DNA of 64,000 bases from an uncultured Bacteroidales bacterium (GCA_902774275.1 CACYHN010000021.1:1-64000), one strand, 5' to 3'; shown: positions 1 to 8,258, counted from the stretch's first letter. Notes: generated by a model not told the origin, from the sequence alone. Numbers and translations are program-made.

Positions 1-659
1 GCGCTGTGCTCGTCGGCGTCGGCCCTGGCTTCTTCCACAGAAGCAATACCCTTCTCGGCCCAGGCCCTGGCGATCGCTTTCATATAATGGAAGCTCTTGT
101 GTCCGCCCTCTACGCTGTATTCTATCAGATACTCAATCAACTCGACCGGAAGAGCAAGCTCATCCAGAAAATATGAGATCGTATCCGACTCCGTCTTTGA
201 GAGCGGTTTGCCGAGGTAGCACTCAGCGACATAGGACAACTCCGCGAAATCTTTGCGATTCTTGTAGGAGCGCATATCGGGACAATATACTTTGAGCAGG
301 TAGTCAAACTCACCGGAGATGTTGTAGCACTCAGCCACCTCTTTCATATTACGCGCGGCTTCCTCAAAGGTGTATGCAGTCTCGCGAGTCATTTCACGCA
401 GCTTGACGCAGCAGAACACCACAAAGCCCAGATTGAGTTTCTCAGGGTCAAGCACTGCTATATACTTCTTTATATAGCCTTCACGCTCCAAACGTTTCTG
501 ACGCTCAAACACCGGGGTGGTAGAGAGGTGTACCTTTGCGGCCAGTTCCTTGGTGGTGAGGCGTGAATTATCCTGCAGGCAGGTGAGGATTTTGATGTCT
601 GTGGCGTCCAGTTCGCCGGCTTTTGGCTCGATTAGAGTTGAAATATTCTCCTTTTCCAT
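1..659 (-). CDS. Lrp/AsnC-type regulator running in frame into a DnaD-like domain (partial, cut by left edge)
   Basis: Translating the minus strand from the ATG at 659 gives 219 residues open to the window edge. Residues about 21-65 are an AsnC-type winged helix (DIKILTCLQDNSRLTTKELA). Residues about 75-134 are the first two thirds of an Lrp RAM ligand domain (ECYNISGEFDYLLKVY). The RAM fold breaks off after PDMRSYKN, near position 258. It is followed without a stop by a segment (AECYLGKPLSKTES, then LIEYLIEYSVEGGHKSF) that matches the DnaD/DnaB_2 C-terminal domain of Firmicutes replication proteins. An Lrp regulator normally ends after about 150-160 residues with a complete RAM domain. I am confident of the regulator half. 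Whether the fusion is real or a chimeric assembly join cannot be decided here. A good promoter lies upstream, divergent from metY. Confidence 0.75.
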   Translation of the reverse strand, partial: MEKENISTLIEPKAGELDATDIKILTCLQDNSRLTTKELAAKVHLSTTPVFERQKRLEREGYIKKYIAVLDPEKLNLGFVVFCCVKLREMTRETAYTFEEAARNMKEVAECYNISGEFDYLLKVYCPDMRSYKNRKDFAELSYVAECYLGKPLSKTESDTISYFLDELALPVELIEYLIEYSVEGGHKSFHYMKAIARAWAEKGIASVEEARADADEHS

Positions 660-702
660 AGTTTATTGTAGAATTTGTTGGTTTATTTTCTGTGATTTTG
701 TG

Positions 703-735
703 CAAAGGTAGGAAGTTTTTCCTTAATAACGCAAA
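703..735 (-). promoter_or_regulatory. Bacteroidetes-type promoter of the Lrp gene
   Basis: Read on the minus strand, TACCTTTG (710-703) fits the TAnnTTTG -7 box. TTTG (735-732) is the -33 box, with 21 nt between them. The Lrp start codon lies 44 nt downstream. Confidence 0.7.
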
Positions 736-738
736 GTG

Positions 739-770
739 TTTGGTGGAATTTTCTGCTCGCTGTAACTTTG
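739..770 (+). promoter_or_regulatory. Bacteroidetes-type promoter of metY
   Basis: TTTG at 739-742, a 20-nt spacer and TAACTTTG at 763-770 match the Bacteroidetes primary sigma consensus. The box overlaps the divergent Lrp promoter region, so the neighbouring regulator could act on both. Confidence 0.75.
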
Positions 771-788
771 CATCGCAAACGAAAGAAA

Positions 789-819
789 ATTGAAAATTGA
801 AAATTGAAAATTGATAATT
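789..819. repeat. Heptad tandem repeat (ATTGAAA)n in the metY leader
   Basis: About four copies of the 7-bp unit ATTGAAA lie between the metY promoter and its start codon. It is the only array of this family in the window that sits in a 5' leader instead of at a gene end. Confidence 0.85.
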
Positions 820-836
820 TTAAAATATATACTATT

Positions 837-2123
837 ATGGCAAACAACAAATTCCATCTTGAGACTTTAGCTCTTCATGTAGGCCAGGAACAGGCCGATC
901 CCGCATCTGATGCACGCGCAGTGCCTATTTATCAGACAACATCTTATGTGTTCCGTAACTCACAGCATGCAGCTGACCGCTTTGGTCTGCGCGATGCAGG
1001 TAATATCTATGGCCGTCTGACCAACTCCACGCAGGATGTGCTTGAGAAGCGTATCGCTGCCCTGGAGGGTGGTGTGGCCGCTCTGGCAGTGGCATCGGGC
1101 GCAGCAGCTGTAACTTACGCTCTGCAGAACATTGCACAGGCCGGTGACCACATCGTAGCCGCAAACAACCTGTACGGCGGTTCTTTCAACCTTATTACAC
1201 ACACGCTTTCTACTCAGGGCATCACTAATACCATTGTCGATGTGAATGACCTGGAGGCTCTGGAGAAGGCTATCCAGCCTAACACCAAGGTTATCTATGC
1301 CGAGACTTTCGGTAACCCTAACAGTGATGTTACCAATCTGGAGGAGGTTGCCAAGGTGGCTCACAAGCACGGCATCGTATTTATCGTGGATAACACATTT
1401 GCTCCTATTCTTATCCGTCCGCTGGAGCATGGCGCTGACATCGTGGTTCATTCTGCAACCAAGTTCATCGGTGGTCATGGTTCATCACTGGGTGGTGTGA
1501 TTGTGGACGGTGGTACTTTCAACTGGAAGGCTAACCCTGACAAGTATCCTACATTGGCCAAGCCCGATCCCTCTTACCACGGCGCAGTTTTTGCCGATGT
1601 GGCCGGTGCTGCAGCATTCGTAACCCGTATCCGTGCCGTCATACTGCGTGATACCGGTGCTGCCATCAGCCCGTTCAATGCATGGATCCTGCTGCAGGGT
1701 GTTGAGTCACTGCCTCTGCGCATAGAGCGTCACGTGGAGAATGCGCTTAAGGTAGTTAAGTATCTGGCTGGTCATCCTAAGGTGGCTAAGGTTAATCATC
1801 CTTCACTGCCGGAGCACAAGGACCACAAGCTGTATCAGAAGTATTTCCCCAACGGCGGCGGATCAATATTTACCTTTGAGATAAACGGCACGCAGGAGGA
1901 TACCTGGAAGTTCATTGACTCACTGCAGATTTTCTCACTTCTGGCCAATGTGGCTGATGTAAAGAGCCTTGTGATACATCCTTACACCACCACTCACTCA
2001 CAGATGACTTCAAAGGAGCTGGCCGAGCAGCATATCACTCCTACAACTGTACGTCTTTCAATCGGTGTTGAACATGTTGATGACATTATTGCTGATCTTA
2101 ATCAGGCTTTTGCCAAAATATGA
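837..2123 (+). CDS. metY: O-acetylhomoserine aminocarboxypropyltransferase (sulfhydrylase)
   Basis: This PLP-dependent Cys/Met-metabolism enzyme joins O-acetylhomoserine and sulfide to make homocysteine in the cytoplasm. The 428-residue length is usual for MetY. The substrate-binding start TLALHVGQ is present, and the Schiff-base lysine is K209 in HSATKFIGGHG. The long insert around NWKANPDKYPTLAKPDPSYHG is typical of MetY and absent from the shorter MetB/MetC. I chose the ATG at 837, because the upstream in-frame TTG at 804 lies inside the heptad repeat. It is followed about 100 bp later by metA on the same strand, so the two genes form a short homocysteine pathway. The upstream Lrp-type regulator is a candidate controller, which is inference only. 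Confidence 0.93.
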   Translation: MANNKFHLETLALHVGQEQADPASDARAVPIYQTTSYVFRNSQHAADRFGLRDAGNIYGRLTNSTQDVLEKRIAALEGGVAALAVASGAAAVTYALQNIAQAGDHIVAANNLYGGSFNLITHTLSTQGITNTIVDVNDLEALEKAIQPNTKVIYAETFGNPNSDVTNLEEVAKVAHKHGIVFIVDNTFAPILIRPLEHGADIVVHSATKFIGGHGSSLGGVIVDGGTFNWKANPDKYPTLAKPDPSYHGAVFADVAGAAAFVTRIRAVILRDTGAAISPFNAWILLQGVESLPLRIERHVENALKVVKYLAGHPKVAKVNHPSLPEHKDHKLYQKYFPNGGGSIFTFEINGTQEDTWKFIDSLQIFSLLANVADVKSLVIHPYTTTHSQMTSKELAEQHITPTTVRLSIGVEHVDDIIADLNQAFAKI

Positions 2124-2222
2124 TAAAGTGTCCAAGTTGTTTTAAGTTTAACTAATTTTGCCCTGTATTCACTGCCTTTTCTTAAGGTGGTGAATGCTTG
2201 GTTTAATAAACATAGTACTGAA

Positions 2223-3140
2223 ATGCCTCTCAAACTGCCCGATAAACTGCCTGCAATAGAGATTCTTAAGGGGGAGAACATCTTTGTGATGGACACCTCA
2301 AGGGCATCGCATCAGGATATTCGTCCGTTGCGCATTGTCATCCTGAACCTGATGCCCATAAAGATTACTACTGAGACTGATCTGATACGTCTGCTCTCAA
2401 ATACGCCTTTGCAGATTGAGCTTAAGCTGATGAAACTGCGCAGTCATACATCGAAAAACACCCCTGTGGAGCATATGAGGGTGTTTTATCAGACGTTTGA
2501 GAGCCTACGTGATGAGAAATTTGACGGCTTTATCATAACCGGAGCTCCGGTGGAGCATATGGAGTTTACGGATGTGGAGTACTGGAATGAGCTGACGGAG
2601 ATAATGGATTGGGCCAGGACTCATGTGACATCGACCCTGTATATTTGTTGGGCTGCACTTGCCGGGCTGTATCATTTTTACGGTGTGCCCAAGTATCAGC
2701 TCAAGAACAAGATGTTCGGCATATTCAAGCACAATACCACACGTGAGCCGCTGCCTATTTTCCGCGGCTTTGATGATGAGTTCTATGCTCCTCACAGCCG
2801 TCACTCTGAGCTGCGCCGTGATGATATTCTGAGCCATCCTGACCTGAAGCTGCTTTCTGAATCTGATGAGGCTGGGGTGTTTATGGTATCGGCCCGTAAT
2901 GGTCGCGAGATTTTCATTACCGGTCATTTTGAGTACTCTCCTGATACTCTTGACAAGGAGTACCGTCGCGATCTGGATAAGGGTTTGCCGATAGATATTC
3001 CAAAGCACTATTACCGGGGCGATGATCCTGCCCGGGGGCCTTTGGACCGGTGGCGGGCGCATGCTAATTTGTTCTATCAGAATTGGCTTAATTATTATGT
3101 TTATCAGGAGACTCCGTATAATTTGCAGGACATTAGGTAA
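2223..3140 (+). CDS. metA: Homoserine O-acyltransferase (MetA), predicted acetyl-CoA specific
   Basis: It activates homoserine for sulfhydrylation, the first committed step of methionine synthesis. From the ATG at 2223 the protein has 305 residues, the normal MetA length. Numbering from that start puts the catalytic residues exactly where the family has them: C142 (in [11 protein letters not shown]), and H235 and E237 (in [10 protein letters not shown]). Position 111 is Glu (GAPVEHMEF). In MetA enzymes Glu at 111 goes with acetyl-CoA use and Gly with succinyl-CoA use, so this should be an acetyltransferase feeding MetY. A -7-like box, TAATTTTG, lies at 2153-2160 without a clear -33 box, so it may have its own promoter as well as readthrough from metY. 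Its stop codon touches the first unit of a heptad repeat. Confidence 0.93.
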   Translation: MPLKLPDKLPAIEILKGENIFVMDTSRASHQDIRPLRIVILNLMPIKITTETDLIRLLSNTPLQIELKLMKLRSHTSKNTPVEHMRVFYQTFESLRDEKFDGFIITGAPVEHMEFTDVEYWNELTEIMDWARTHVTSTLYICWAALAGLYHFYGVPKYQLKNKMFGIFKHNTTREPLPIFRGFDDEFYAPHSRHSELRRDDILSHPDLKLLSESDEAGVFMVSARNGREIFITGHFEYSPDTLDKEYRRDLDKGLPIDIPKHYYRGDDPARGPLDRWRAHANLFYQNWLNYYVYQETPYNLQDIR

Positions 3141-3279
3141 ATTGAAAATTGATAATTGAAAATTGAAAATTGTAAAAAGCCTTCGAAATGGATTTCGGAG
3201 GCTTTTTAATGTCGCGGGCTATTACGCAGATATTTGTAACGCAGGTGCTTGTTAATTTTCAATTTTCAATTTTCAATTT
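3141..3279. repeat. Heptad-flanked terminator cassette, copy 1 (after metA)
   Basis: ATTGAAA-type units occupy 3141-3172, and the inverted TTTTCAA array occupies 3254-3279. Between them is a terminator hairpin, then a conserved stretch (GTCGCGGGCTATTACGCAG, then GCAGGTGCTTGTTAATT). The same order recurs at 9225, 29333 and 53356. Confidence 0.85.
3174..3207. terminator. Intrinsic terminator between metA and feoAB
   Basis: Stem AAAAAGCCTTCGAAA pairs with TTTCGGAGGCTTTTT around a TGGA loop. A-run and T-run flanks allow termination from either strand. Confidence 0.85.
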
Positions 3280-3346
3280 ATACTTATTATTCAGTATTGA
3301 TAATGCAGGGGATTGGTTGTAATTTTGCGGGCAAAATTAGCTGATT

Positions 3347-5719
3347 ATGACTCTGAGGGAACTTAAGATAGGTGAGAGTGCTGTGATTACCTCGGTTGGA
3401 GGTGAGGGGGCACTGAGGCAGCATTTTCTGGATATGGGGTTGCTGCCGGGCGTGGAGGTTAAGCTTTTGAAGTTTGCTCCGATGGGTGATCCGATGGAGC
3501 TTCTGGTGCGCGGATACACTCTTTCTCTCCGTCTTGAAGAAGCATCTCAAATTACAGTTGACGCACCGGATGGCAGTCAACAGCCAACAACCAACAGCCA
3601 ACAGCCCGAAATAGACCAAGTTGATTTCGGTTACAACCTATCTCTGCACGAGCATAATTCTCATCCGGGATTGGGTGAGGCTGGTAAATATCATGATCCT
3701 ACTCATGAGAATGCTTTGCCTAAGGGCACGGTGTTGAGGTTTGCATTGGCAGGGCAGCAGAACTGCGGCAAAACTACGCTGTTTAATCAGTTGACGGGTT
3801 CTAATCAGCATGTGGGTAATTTCCCGGGTGTGACGGTTGACCGGAAGGATGGTCAGATAAAAGGGCATCCGGATACACTTGTGACGGATCTGCCGGGCAT
3901 TTATTCGCTTTCGCCTTATACTCAGGAGGAGACGGTTTCTCGTCAGTTCATTATTGAGCAGAAGCCTAACTGCATCATCAATATCGTCGATGCTACGAAC
4001 ATTGAGCGCAACCTTTATCTGACGGTTCAGCTGATGGAGCTGGGTGTGCCTATGGTGCTGGCTCTCAATATGATGGATGAGCTGACGGGTAATGGCGGAT
4101 CGGTCCGCGTGAATGAGATGGAGCGAATCCTGGGTATTCCGGTGGTTCCGATATCGGCCGCAAAGGGCGAGGGTATCAAGGAGCTGGTGGAGCACGCAAT
4201 CCATGTGGCTGAGTATCAGGAGGTTCCGGCTAGGACCGATTTCTGCACAAAGGATGATCACGGGGGTGCTGTTCACCGCTGCCTGCACAGCATAATGCAT
4301 CTGGTTGAGGACCACACCGAAAGGGCTGGCATTCCGGGCCGATTCGCAGCCGGCAAGCTTGCTGAGGGCGATGCTCAAGTGCTTGAACAGCTGCAACTTA
4401 CGCAGAATGAGAAAGAGACCATGGAACACATTATCCTGCAGATGGAGGAGGAGCGTGGGATGGACCGCGCGGCCGCCATTGCTGATATGCGTTTCTCGTT
4501 TATAGAGCGTCTTTGCTCGCAGACGGTTGTCAAGCCGCAGAAGAGCAAAGAATATATAAGAAGCCGCCGCATAGACCGAGTTCTGACCGGACGTTGGACA
4601 GCAATTCCAATTTTCCTGGTTGTGATGTGCCTGGTAATATGGCTGTCAATTGATGTTCTGGGCGCGCCGCTGCAGGATTGGCTGGATCAGGGAATCCAGG
4701 CGCTTGCCGGCGTTTGCGTTGCCGGTTTGGAACGTGCTGATGTGAGCCCTGCAATAATTTCACTTGTTGAGGACGGCATTTTTGGCGGCGTGGGTAGCGT
4801 GCTGAGTTTTGTGCCTATCATCATCATCCTGTTCTTCTTCCTGAGTCTGATCGAGGACAGCGGATATATGGCCCGAATCGCTTTCGTGACCGATAAACTG
4901 CTGCGTAAGTTGGGCTTATCGGGCCGTTCTATCGTGCCGCTGCTCATCGGCTTTGGTTGCTCTGTGCCCGCTGTGATGGCTACAAGGACGTTGCCATCGG
5001 CCCGTGACCGCAAGATGACGATTTTGCTCACTCCGTTTATGAGTTGCAGCGCCAAGATTCCTATTTACGGCTTCTTTACGAATGCGTTTTTCCCGGGCAA
5101 GGGCGGTCTGATTCTGGCCGGGCTGTACCTGCTGTCGATACTTGTGGGTGTAATTGTGGCGCTTGTGACCAAGCTGTTCCGCAAGAATTACGTGGCTGCG
5201 CCGTTCGTGATGGAGCTGCCTAATTACCGTATGCCGGGCTTGAAAAACGTGAGCCATCTGCTGTGGGATAAGACGAAGGACTTTGTGCAGAGGGCGTTCA
5301 CGGTGATATTCGTGGCGACCATCGTGATTTGGCTGTTGCAGACGTTTGATTTCCGCTTCAATATGGTGGAGAACGGCGAGGGTAGTATGATGGCGTGGGT
5401 TGCTGGCGTGCTGGAGCCACTGTTCCGTCCGCTGGGCCTTGGCGATTGGCGCATTGTTACCTCTTTTGTGAGCGGTTTCCTGGCTAAGGAGAGCGTGGTT
5501 GCCACGATGGAGGTGCTGGGTGTAACGGAGTCTCTGACCGTTATCACCGCTGTCCCGATGCTCATATTCAGCCTGCTCTATACGCCCTGCGTTGCTGCAA
5601 TCAGCAGCGTTCGCCGCGAGCTTGGTGACAGGTGGGCAATCTATGTTGTGATATTCCAGTGCGTTGTTGCCTGGGTTGTGGCTTGGTTTGGTTATTTAAT
5701 TGCTCAAGCCGTATTATGA
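3347..5719 (+). CDS. feoB: FeoA-FeoB fusion, ferrous iron transporter
   Basis: This inner-membrane G-protein transporter imports Fe(II). Residues 1-75 form the SH3-like FeoA domain (LRELKIGESAVI, FLDMGLLPGVEV). A linker follows, then the FeoB GTPase with P-loop GQQNCGKTTL, switch/G2 segment FPGVTVD, G3 DLPG and G4 NMMD. The membrane part contains two Gate-type segments with conserved Cys (GFGCSVPA; TPFMSCSAKIP). The 790-residue length fits the FeoAB fusions common in Bacteroidales. The linker carries the peptide DAPDGSQQPTTNSQQ, encoded by a repeat that also occurs in frame in mutS2. A TAATTTTG -7 box at 3320-3327 precedes the ATG. The stop codon overlaps the start of the small Cys-rich partner gene. 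Confidence 0.95.
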   Translation: MTLRELKIGESAVITSVGGEGALRQHFLDMGLLPGVEVKLLKFAPMGDPMELLVRGYTLSLRLEEASQITVDAPDGSQQPTTNSQQPEIDQVDFGYNLSLHEHNSHPGLGEAGKYHDPTHENALPKGTVLRFALAGQQNCGKTTLFNQLTGSNQHVGNFPGVTVDRKDGQIKGHPDTLVTDLPGIYSLSPYTQEETVSRQFIIEQKPNCIINIVDATNIERNLYLTVQLMELGVPMVLALNMMDELTGNGGSVRVNEMERILGIPVVPISAAKGEGIKELVEHAIHVAEYQEVPARTDFCTKDDHGGAVHRCLHSIMHLVEDHTERAGIPGRFAAGKLAEGDAQVLEQLQLTQNEKETMEHIILQMEEERGMDRAAAIADMRFSFIERLCSQTVVKPQKSKEYIRSRRIDRVLTGRWTAIPIFLVVMCLVIWLSIDVLGAPLQDWLDQGIQALAGVCVAGLERADVSPAIISLVEDGIFGGVGSVLSFVPIIIILFFFLSLIEDSGYMARIAFVTDKLLRKLGLSGRSIVPLLIGFGCSVPAVMATRTLPSARDRKMTILLTPFMSCSAKIPIYGFFTNAFFPGKGGLILAGLYLLSILVGVIVALVTKLFRKNYVAAPFVMELPNYRMPGLKNVSHLLWDKTKDFVQRAFTVIFVATIVIWLLQTFDFRFNMVENGEGSMMAWVAGVLEPLFRPLGLGDWRIVTSFVSGFLAKESVVATMEVLGVTESLTVITAVPMLIFSLLYTPCVAAISSVRRELGDRWAIYVVIFQCVVAWVVAWFGYLIAQAVL
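3557..3605. repeat. 49-bp in-frame repeat inside feoAB (copy 1)
   Basis: The copy begins GTTGACGCACCGGATGG and continues as a 7-bp tandem of the CCAACAG type. It matches 44 of 49 bases of the copy at 39135-39183 (read on the minus strand, inside mutS2). It is read in the same frame in both, giving V(D/N)APDGSQQPT(T/A)NSQQ. It lies in the linker between the FeoA and FeoB domains. Confidence 0.85.
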
Positions 5720-5853
5720 ACGCCGCAACCATCATAGTAATCATAATAATAGCGCTACTTGTGATAGCAGCGCTATTTGCCGTTCATCGCAGCCACCGTA
5801 AAGGCAAGTCTTGCTGTGGTTGTCCTATCGAAGGTTGTTGCCGGAAAAACTAA
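5716..5853 (+). CDS. FeoB-associated Cys-rich membrane protein
   Basis: This is a 45-residue protein. One N-terminal membrane helix (IIVIIIIALLVIAALFAV) is followed by a basic stretch and a cysteine cluster, CCGCPIEGCC. This layout is that of the small FeoB-associated Cys-rich proteins found beside feoB in many anaerobes. Their role is not settled; iron delivery or assistance to FeoB at the cytoplasmic face is usually assumed. The ATG at 5716 overlaps the feoB stop as ATGA, so translation is coupled. Its own stop overlaps by three bases the stop of the convergent aminopeptidase gene. Confidence 0.85.
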   Translation: MNAATIIVIIIIALLVIAALFAVHRSHRKGKSCCGCPIEGCCRKN

Positions 5854-7241
5854 GCCATATATTCCTCGACATCATCGGGATGGTAGGGGATGATGTTTTT
5901 ACCTAATACTCTGCAACCATTATCGGTAATGAGGATATCGTCCTCTATTCGGATTCCGCCGAAATCTAAGTACTTTTCTATTGCATCGTAATTCAAGAAT
6001 TCCGTGTGCATATGTTCAGCGCGCCATTTGTCTATCAGGGCGGGGATGAAGTAGATGCCGGGTTCGTCGGTTAGGACGAAGCCGGGTTTGAGGCGCTTGC
6101 CGTAGCGGAGGCAGTTGGTGCCGAACTGATTAGAGGGCTGGACCTCTTCATCAAAACCTACGTAGTTCTGGCCCAGGGCTTCCATATCATGTACGTCCAT
6201 ACCCATCATGTGGCCAAGGCCGTGCTGCATGAAGAGGGCGTGTGCGCCGGCGGCGACAGCGTCATCAGTATTGCCGTGCATAAGACCCAGGTCTTTGAGG
6301 CGGTCGGTCATGAGGCGGCAGACGTCAAGGTGCATGTCTAGCCATCGCATGCCGGGGTGTGCTTTCTCGATGACGAGGTCATGGCACGCTTCTACGATGG
6401 AGTAGATATCCAACTGCTTGCAGGTGAACTTACCGCTTACTGGCATGGTACGGGTGTTGTCACTGCAGTAGTTGTTGACGGTCTCAGCGCCGGCATCGAC
6501 CAGGAGGAGGCGTCCGGGCTCAAGAGGCTTCATAGAGGGGCCACCATGGAATATCTCTCCGTGCATGGTCACTATGCTGTTGAACGATACTTTGGCTCCT
6601 TGGCCCATGGCAATGCCCTCCATAATACCTGCAATGGATTTCTCGGTCACACCGGGACGGCAGGCCTTCATGGCGGCGCAGTGCATCTGGTAGCCTATGG
6701 CCATAGCGCGCTCAATCTCTGCAACCTCGCCATCGGATTTAATGGAGCGCATGCTTACAACGGCCTTGATTAGTTCTACCGATGCGGCATCGCGGGTCTG
6801 GAGCGGGTGGATGCCTAGCATATCGGACAACAGGATCATGTGATCATGACGGTATGGTGGCAGGAAATGTACCGTACGGCCCAGGCAACGGGCATCGGCC
6901 ACCAGATCCTTGAGTTTGCCGTAGGGGGCGCTGTTCTGTATGCCGCAATCGGCCGCCATATCTGCTACGGAGGGTACGAATCCGGTCCAGATGATATCGT
7001 CAAGGTCAATATCATCACCCAGAAGCCATTCCTGACCGCTGTCGGCATCGATTACACCAGCCAAAGCGTCACGGTTCTGCCCAAAATAGTACAGGAAAGA
7101 GCTGTCCTGACGGAAGGTGTAGGCGTTTGAAGGGTAGTTGCACGGGGCGTCGTTATTACCTATAAAGATTATCAGGCCACTGCCTATTTTCTCTCTCAGA
7201 ACGCTGCGACGTTCAGAATATACTTTCTTGTCAAATAACAT
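5850..7241 (-). CDS. pepP: Aminopeptidase P family protein (Xaa-Pro aminopeptidase)
   Basis: This M24B metallopeptidase removes N-terminal residues before proline. At 463 residues it has the two-domain aminopeptidase P layout. An N-terminal creatinase-like domain (LIIFIGNNDAPCNYP, SSFLYYFG) comes first, followed by the pita-bread catalytic domain. Metal ligands are visible: the two Asp in DAGAETVNNYCSDNTRT, His in HGLGHMMGMDVHD, Glu in TDEPGIYF and Glu in GGIRIEDD. There is no signal peptide, so it is cytoplasmic. It is monocistronic and convergent with feoAB. A weak -7-like TATCTTTA lies just upstream on the minus strand. Confidence 0.93.
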   Translation of the reverse strand: MLFDKKVYSERRSVLREKIGSGLIIFIGNNDAPCNYPSNAYTFRQDSSFLYYFGQNRDALAGVIDADSGQEWLLGDDIDLDDIIWTGFVPSVADMAADCGIQNSAPYGKLKDLVADARCLGRTVHFLPPYRHDHMILLSDMLGIHPLQTRDAASVELIKAVVSMRSIKSDGEVAEIERAMAIGYQMHCAAMKACRPGVTEKSIAGIMEGIAMGQGAKVSFNSIVTMHGEIFHGGPSMKPLEPGRLLLVDAGAETVNNYCSDNTRTMPVSGKFTCKQLDIYSIVEACHDLVIEKAHPGMRWLDMHLDVCRLMTDRLKDLGLMHGNTDDAVAAGAHALFMQHGLGHMMGMDVHDMEALGQNYVGFDEEVQPSNQFGTNCLRYGKRLKPGFVLTDEPGIYFIPALIDKWRAEHMHTEFLNYDAIEKYLDFGGIRIEDDILITDNGCRVLGKNIIPYHPDDVEEYMA

Positions 7242-7331
7242 ATCAAGGGTTCTGTTTCTGTAAAGATAGGCCTTTTTGTTTTAACTTTGCCTCGTTTTTT
7301 GAATCTTAATTACAGAAGACCATTAACAACG

Positions 7332-8090
7332 ATGATCATGAAACGGTTTATTTCAATTATGGCAATGATGCTCCTGGCAAGCGGGATTATGTATGCCGAT
7401 GAGATTTGGAGAGATGAGACACTTAGATACGGCATGTATCTGGGTCCGATAAAGGCTGGTGAGGCCAGCCTTGTTACCAAGAACATAGAGTATAACGGCC
7501 AGAAGATGGTACAGATGGACCTGATAGCACGTACCACAAGCGCCGTGGAGAAGATATTCAGCCTGAACGATACCCTTACGACGATTGTAAGCCCTGCAAA
7601 CTCTGCTCCGGTATATTTCCAGAAGCACTGCTTTGAGGGTGATGACATTGTAAGGGAAAAAGTGAACTTTACTACTGAGAGTGATGGCCAATGCACAGCC
7701 GCGATGCAGAAGATATACAAGAATGGCCGTGTGAAGGATTGTTTGGAGACAAGTGAGACTCAGGTATATGACATGGTGAGCGTGGTGGGTTTTGCACGTG
7801 CAATAGATGCCGGCAGCCTGTCAAAAGGCAAGCGTTTCAATTTCAGGCTGGCCGATGCCTGCGATATCATAGACGAGGTGCTGATATATCAGGGCAAGGA
7901 GAGCCTGAAGATATCGGGCAAGAAGTATAACTGCATGGTGTTCAGGCTTGTGGAGCCTTATGAGGAGAAGGGCAAGAAGAAGGAGCGCGATATCCTGACT
8001 ATTTATGTGAATGATGACAGCGAGCGCACTATTGTACAGATGGACATTAAGTTTAAGGTGGGGTCGGCTAAGGCGAAAATTATACGATAA
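7332..8090 (+). CDS. DUF3108-type secreted/periplasmic protein
   Basis: An N-terminal signal peptide (KRFISIMAMMLLASGIMYA) precedes a beta-rich domain that resembles DUF3108. Supporting motifs are an early LRYGMYLGPIKAGEASL and a late DILTIYVNDDSERTIVQMD. Members of that family are periplasmic or envelope proteins without an assigned reaction. I start it at the ATG at 7332 (7338 is equally possible), because a TAACTTTG -7 box at 7282-7289 would place the transcript start inside any longer version. The stop codon is directly followed by heptad repeats. The next gene downstream also encodes a secreted protein, but the repeat element separates them. Confidence 0.75.
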   Translation: MIMKRFISIMAMMLLASGIMYADEIWRDETLRYGMYLGPIKAGEASLVTKNIEYNGQKMVQMDLIARTTSAVEKIFSLNDTLTTIVSPANSAPVYFQKHCFEGDDIVREKVNFTTESDGQCTAAMQKIYKNGRVKDCLETSETQVYDMVSVVGFARAIDAGSLSKGKRFNFRLADACDIIDEVLIYQGKESLKISGKKYNCMVFRLVEPYEEKGKKKERDILTIYVNDDSERTIVQMDIKFKVGSAKAKIIR

Positions 8091-8181
8091 TTGAGAATTG
8101 AAAATTGAAAATTGAAAATTGAAAATTAGGCGCTTCGCTTTTTTTAAGCGTCCCTTCGGGTGGAGCGGAAAATTGAAAATT
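8091..8181. repeat. Heptad repeat with GC-rich core, type B copy 1
   Basis: Five ATTGAAA-like units begin at the base after the DUF3108 stop. A core follows with GGCGCTTCGCTTTTTTTAAG and CGTCCCTTCGGG, then one more unit (AAAATTGAAAATT). The core recurs at 55347-55468. Confidence 0.75.
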
Positions 8182-8258
8182 TGGGGTTTTAACTTTGGGG
8201 ATTAAACCTTATATAAGTAGAAAGAATCAAATAATAAACCTTAAATACAATTAAGCAA

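Noticed and set aside
789..819. Heptad arrays considered as CRISPR repeats
   Set aside because: The 7-bp units are directly adjacent with no spacers, and there are no cas genes.
804..836. Longer metY starting at TTG 804
   Set aside because: The extra 11 codons are translated heptad repeat and leader; the family N-terminus begins at the ATG at 837.
661..836. SAM or other riboswitch before metY or metA
   Set aside because: Leaders are short and AT-rich and show no conserved riboswitch core; only a promoter and heptads are visible.
3337..4429. Several 60-263 codon frames antisense to feoAB
   Set aside because: They lie wholly inside a gene with clear GTPase and transporter motifs and have no recognisable features.
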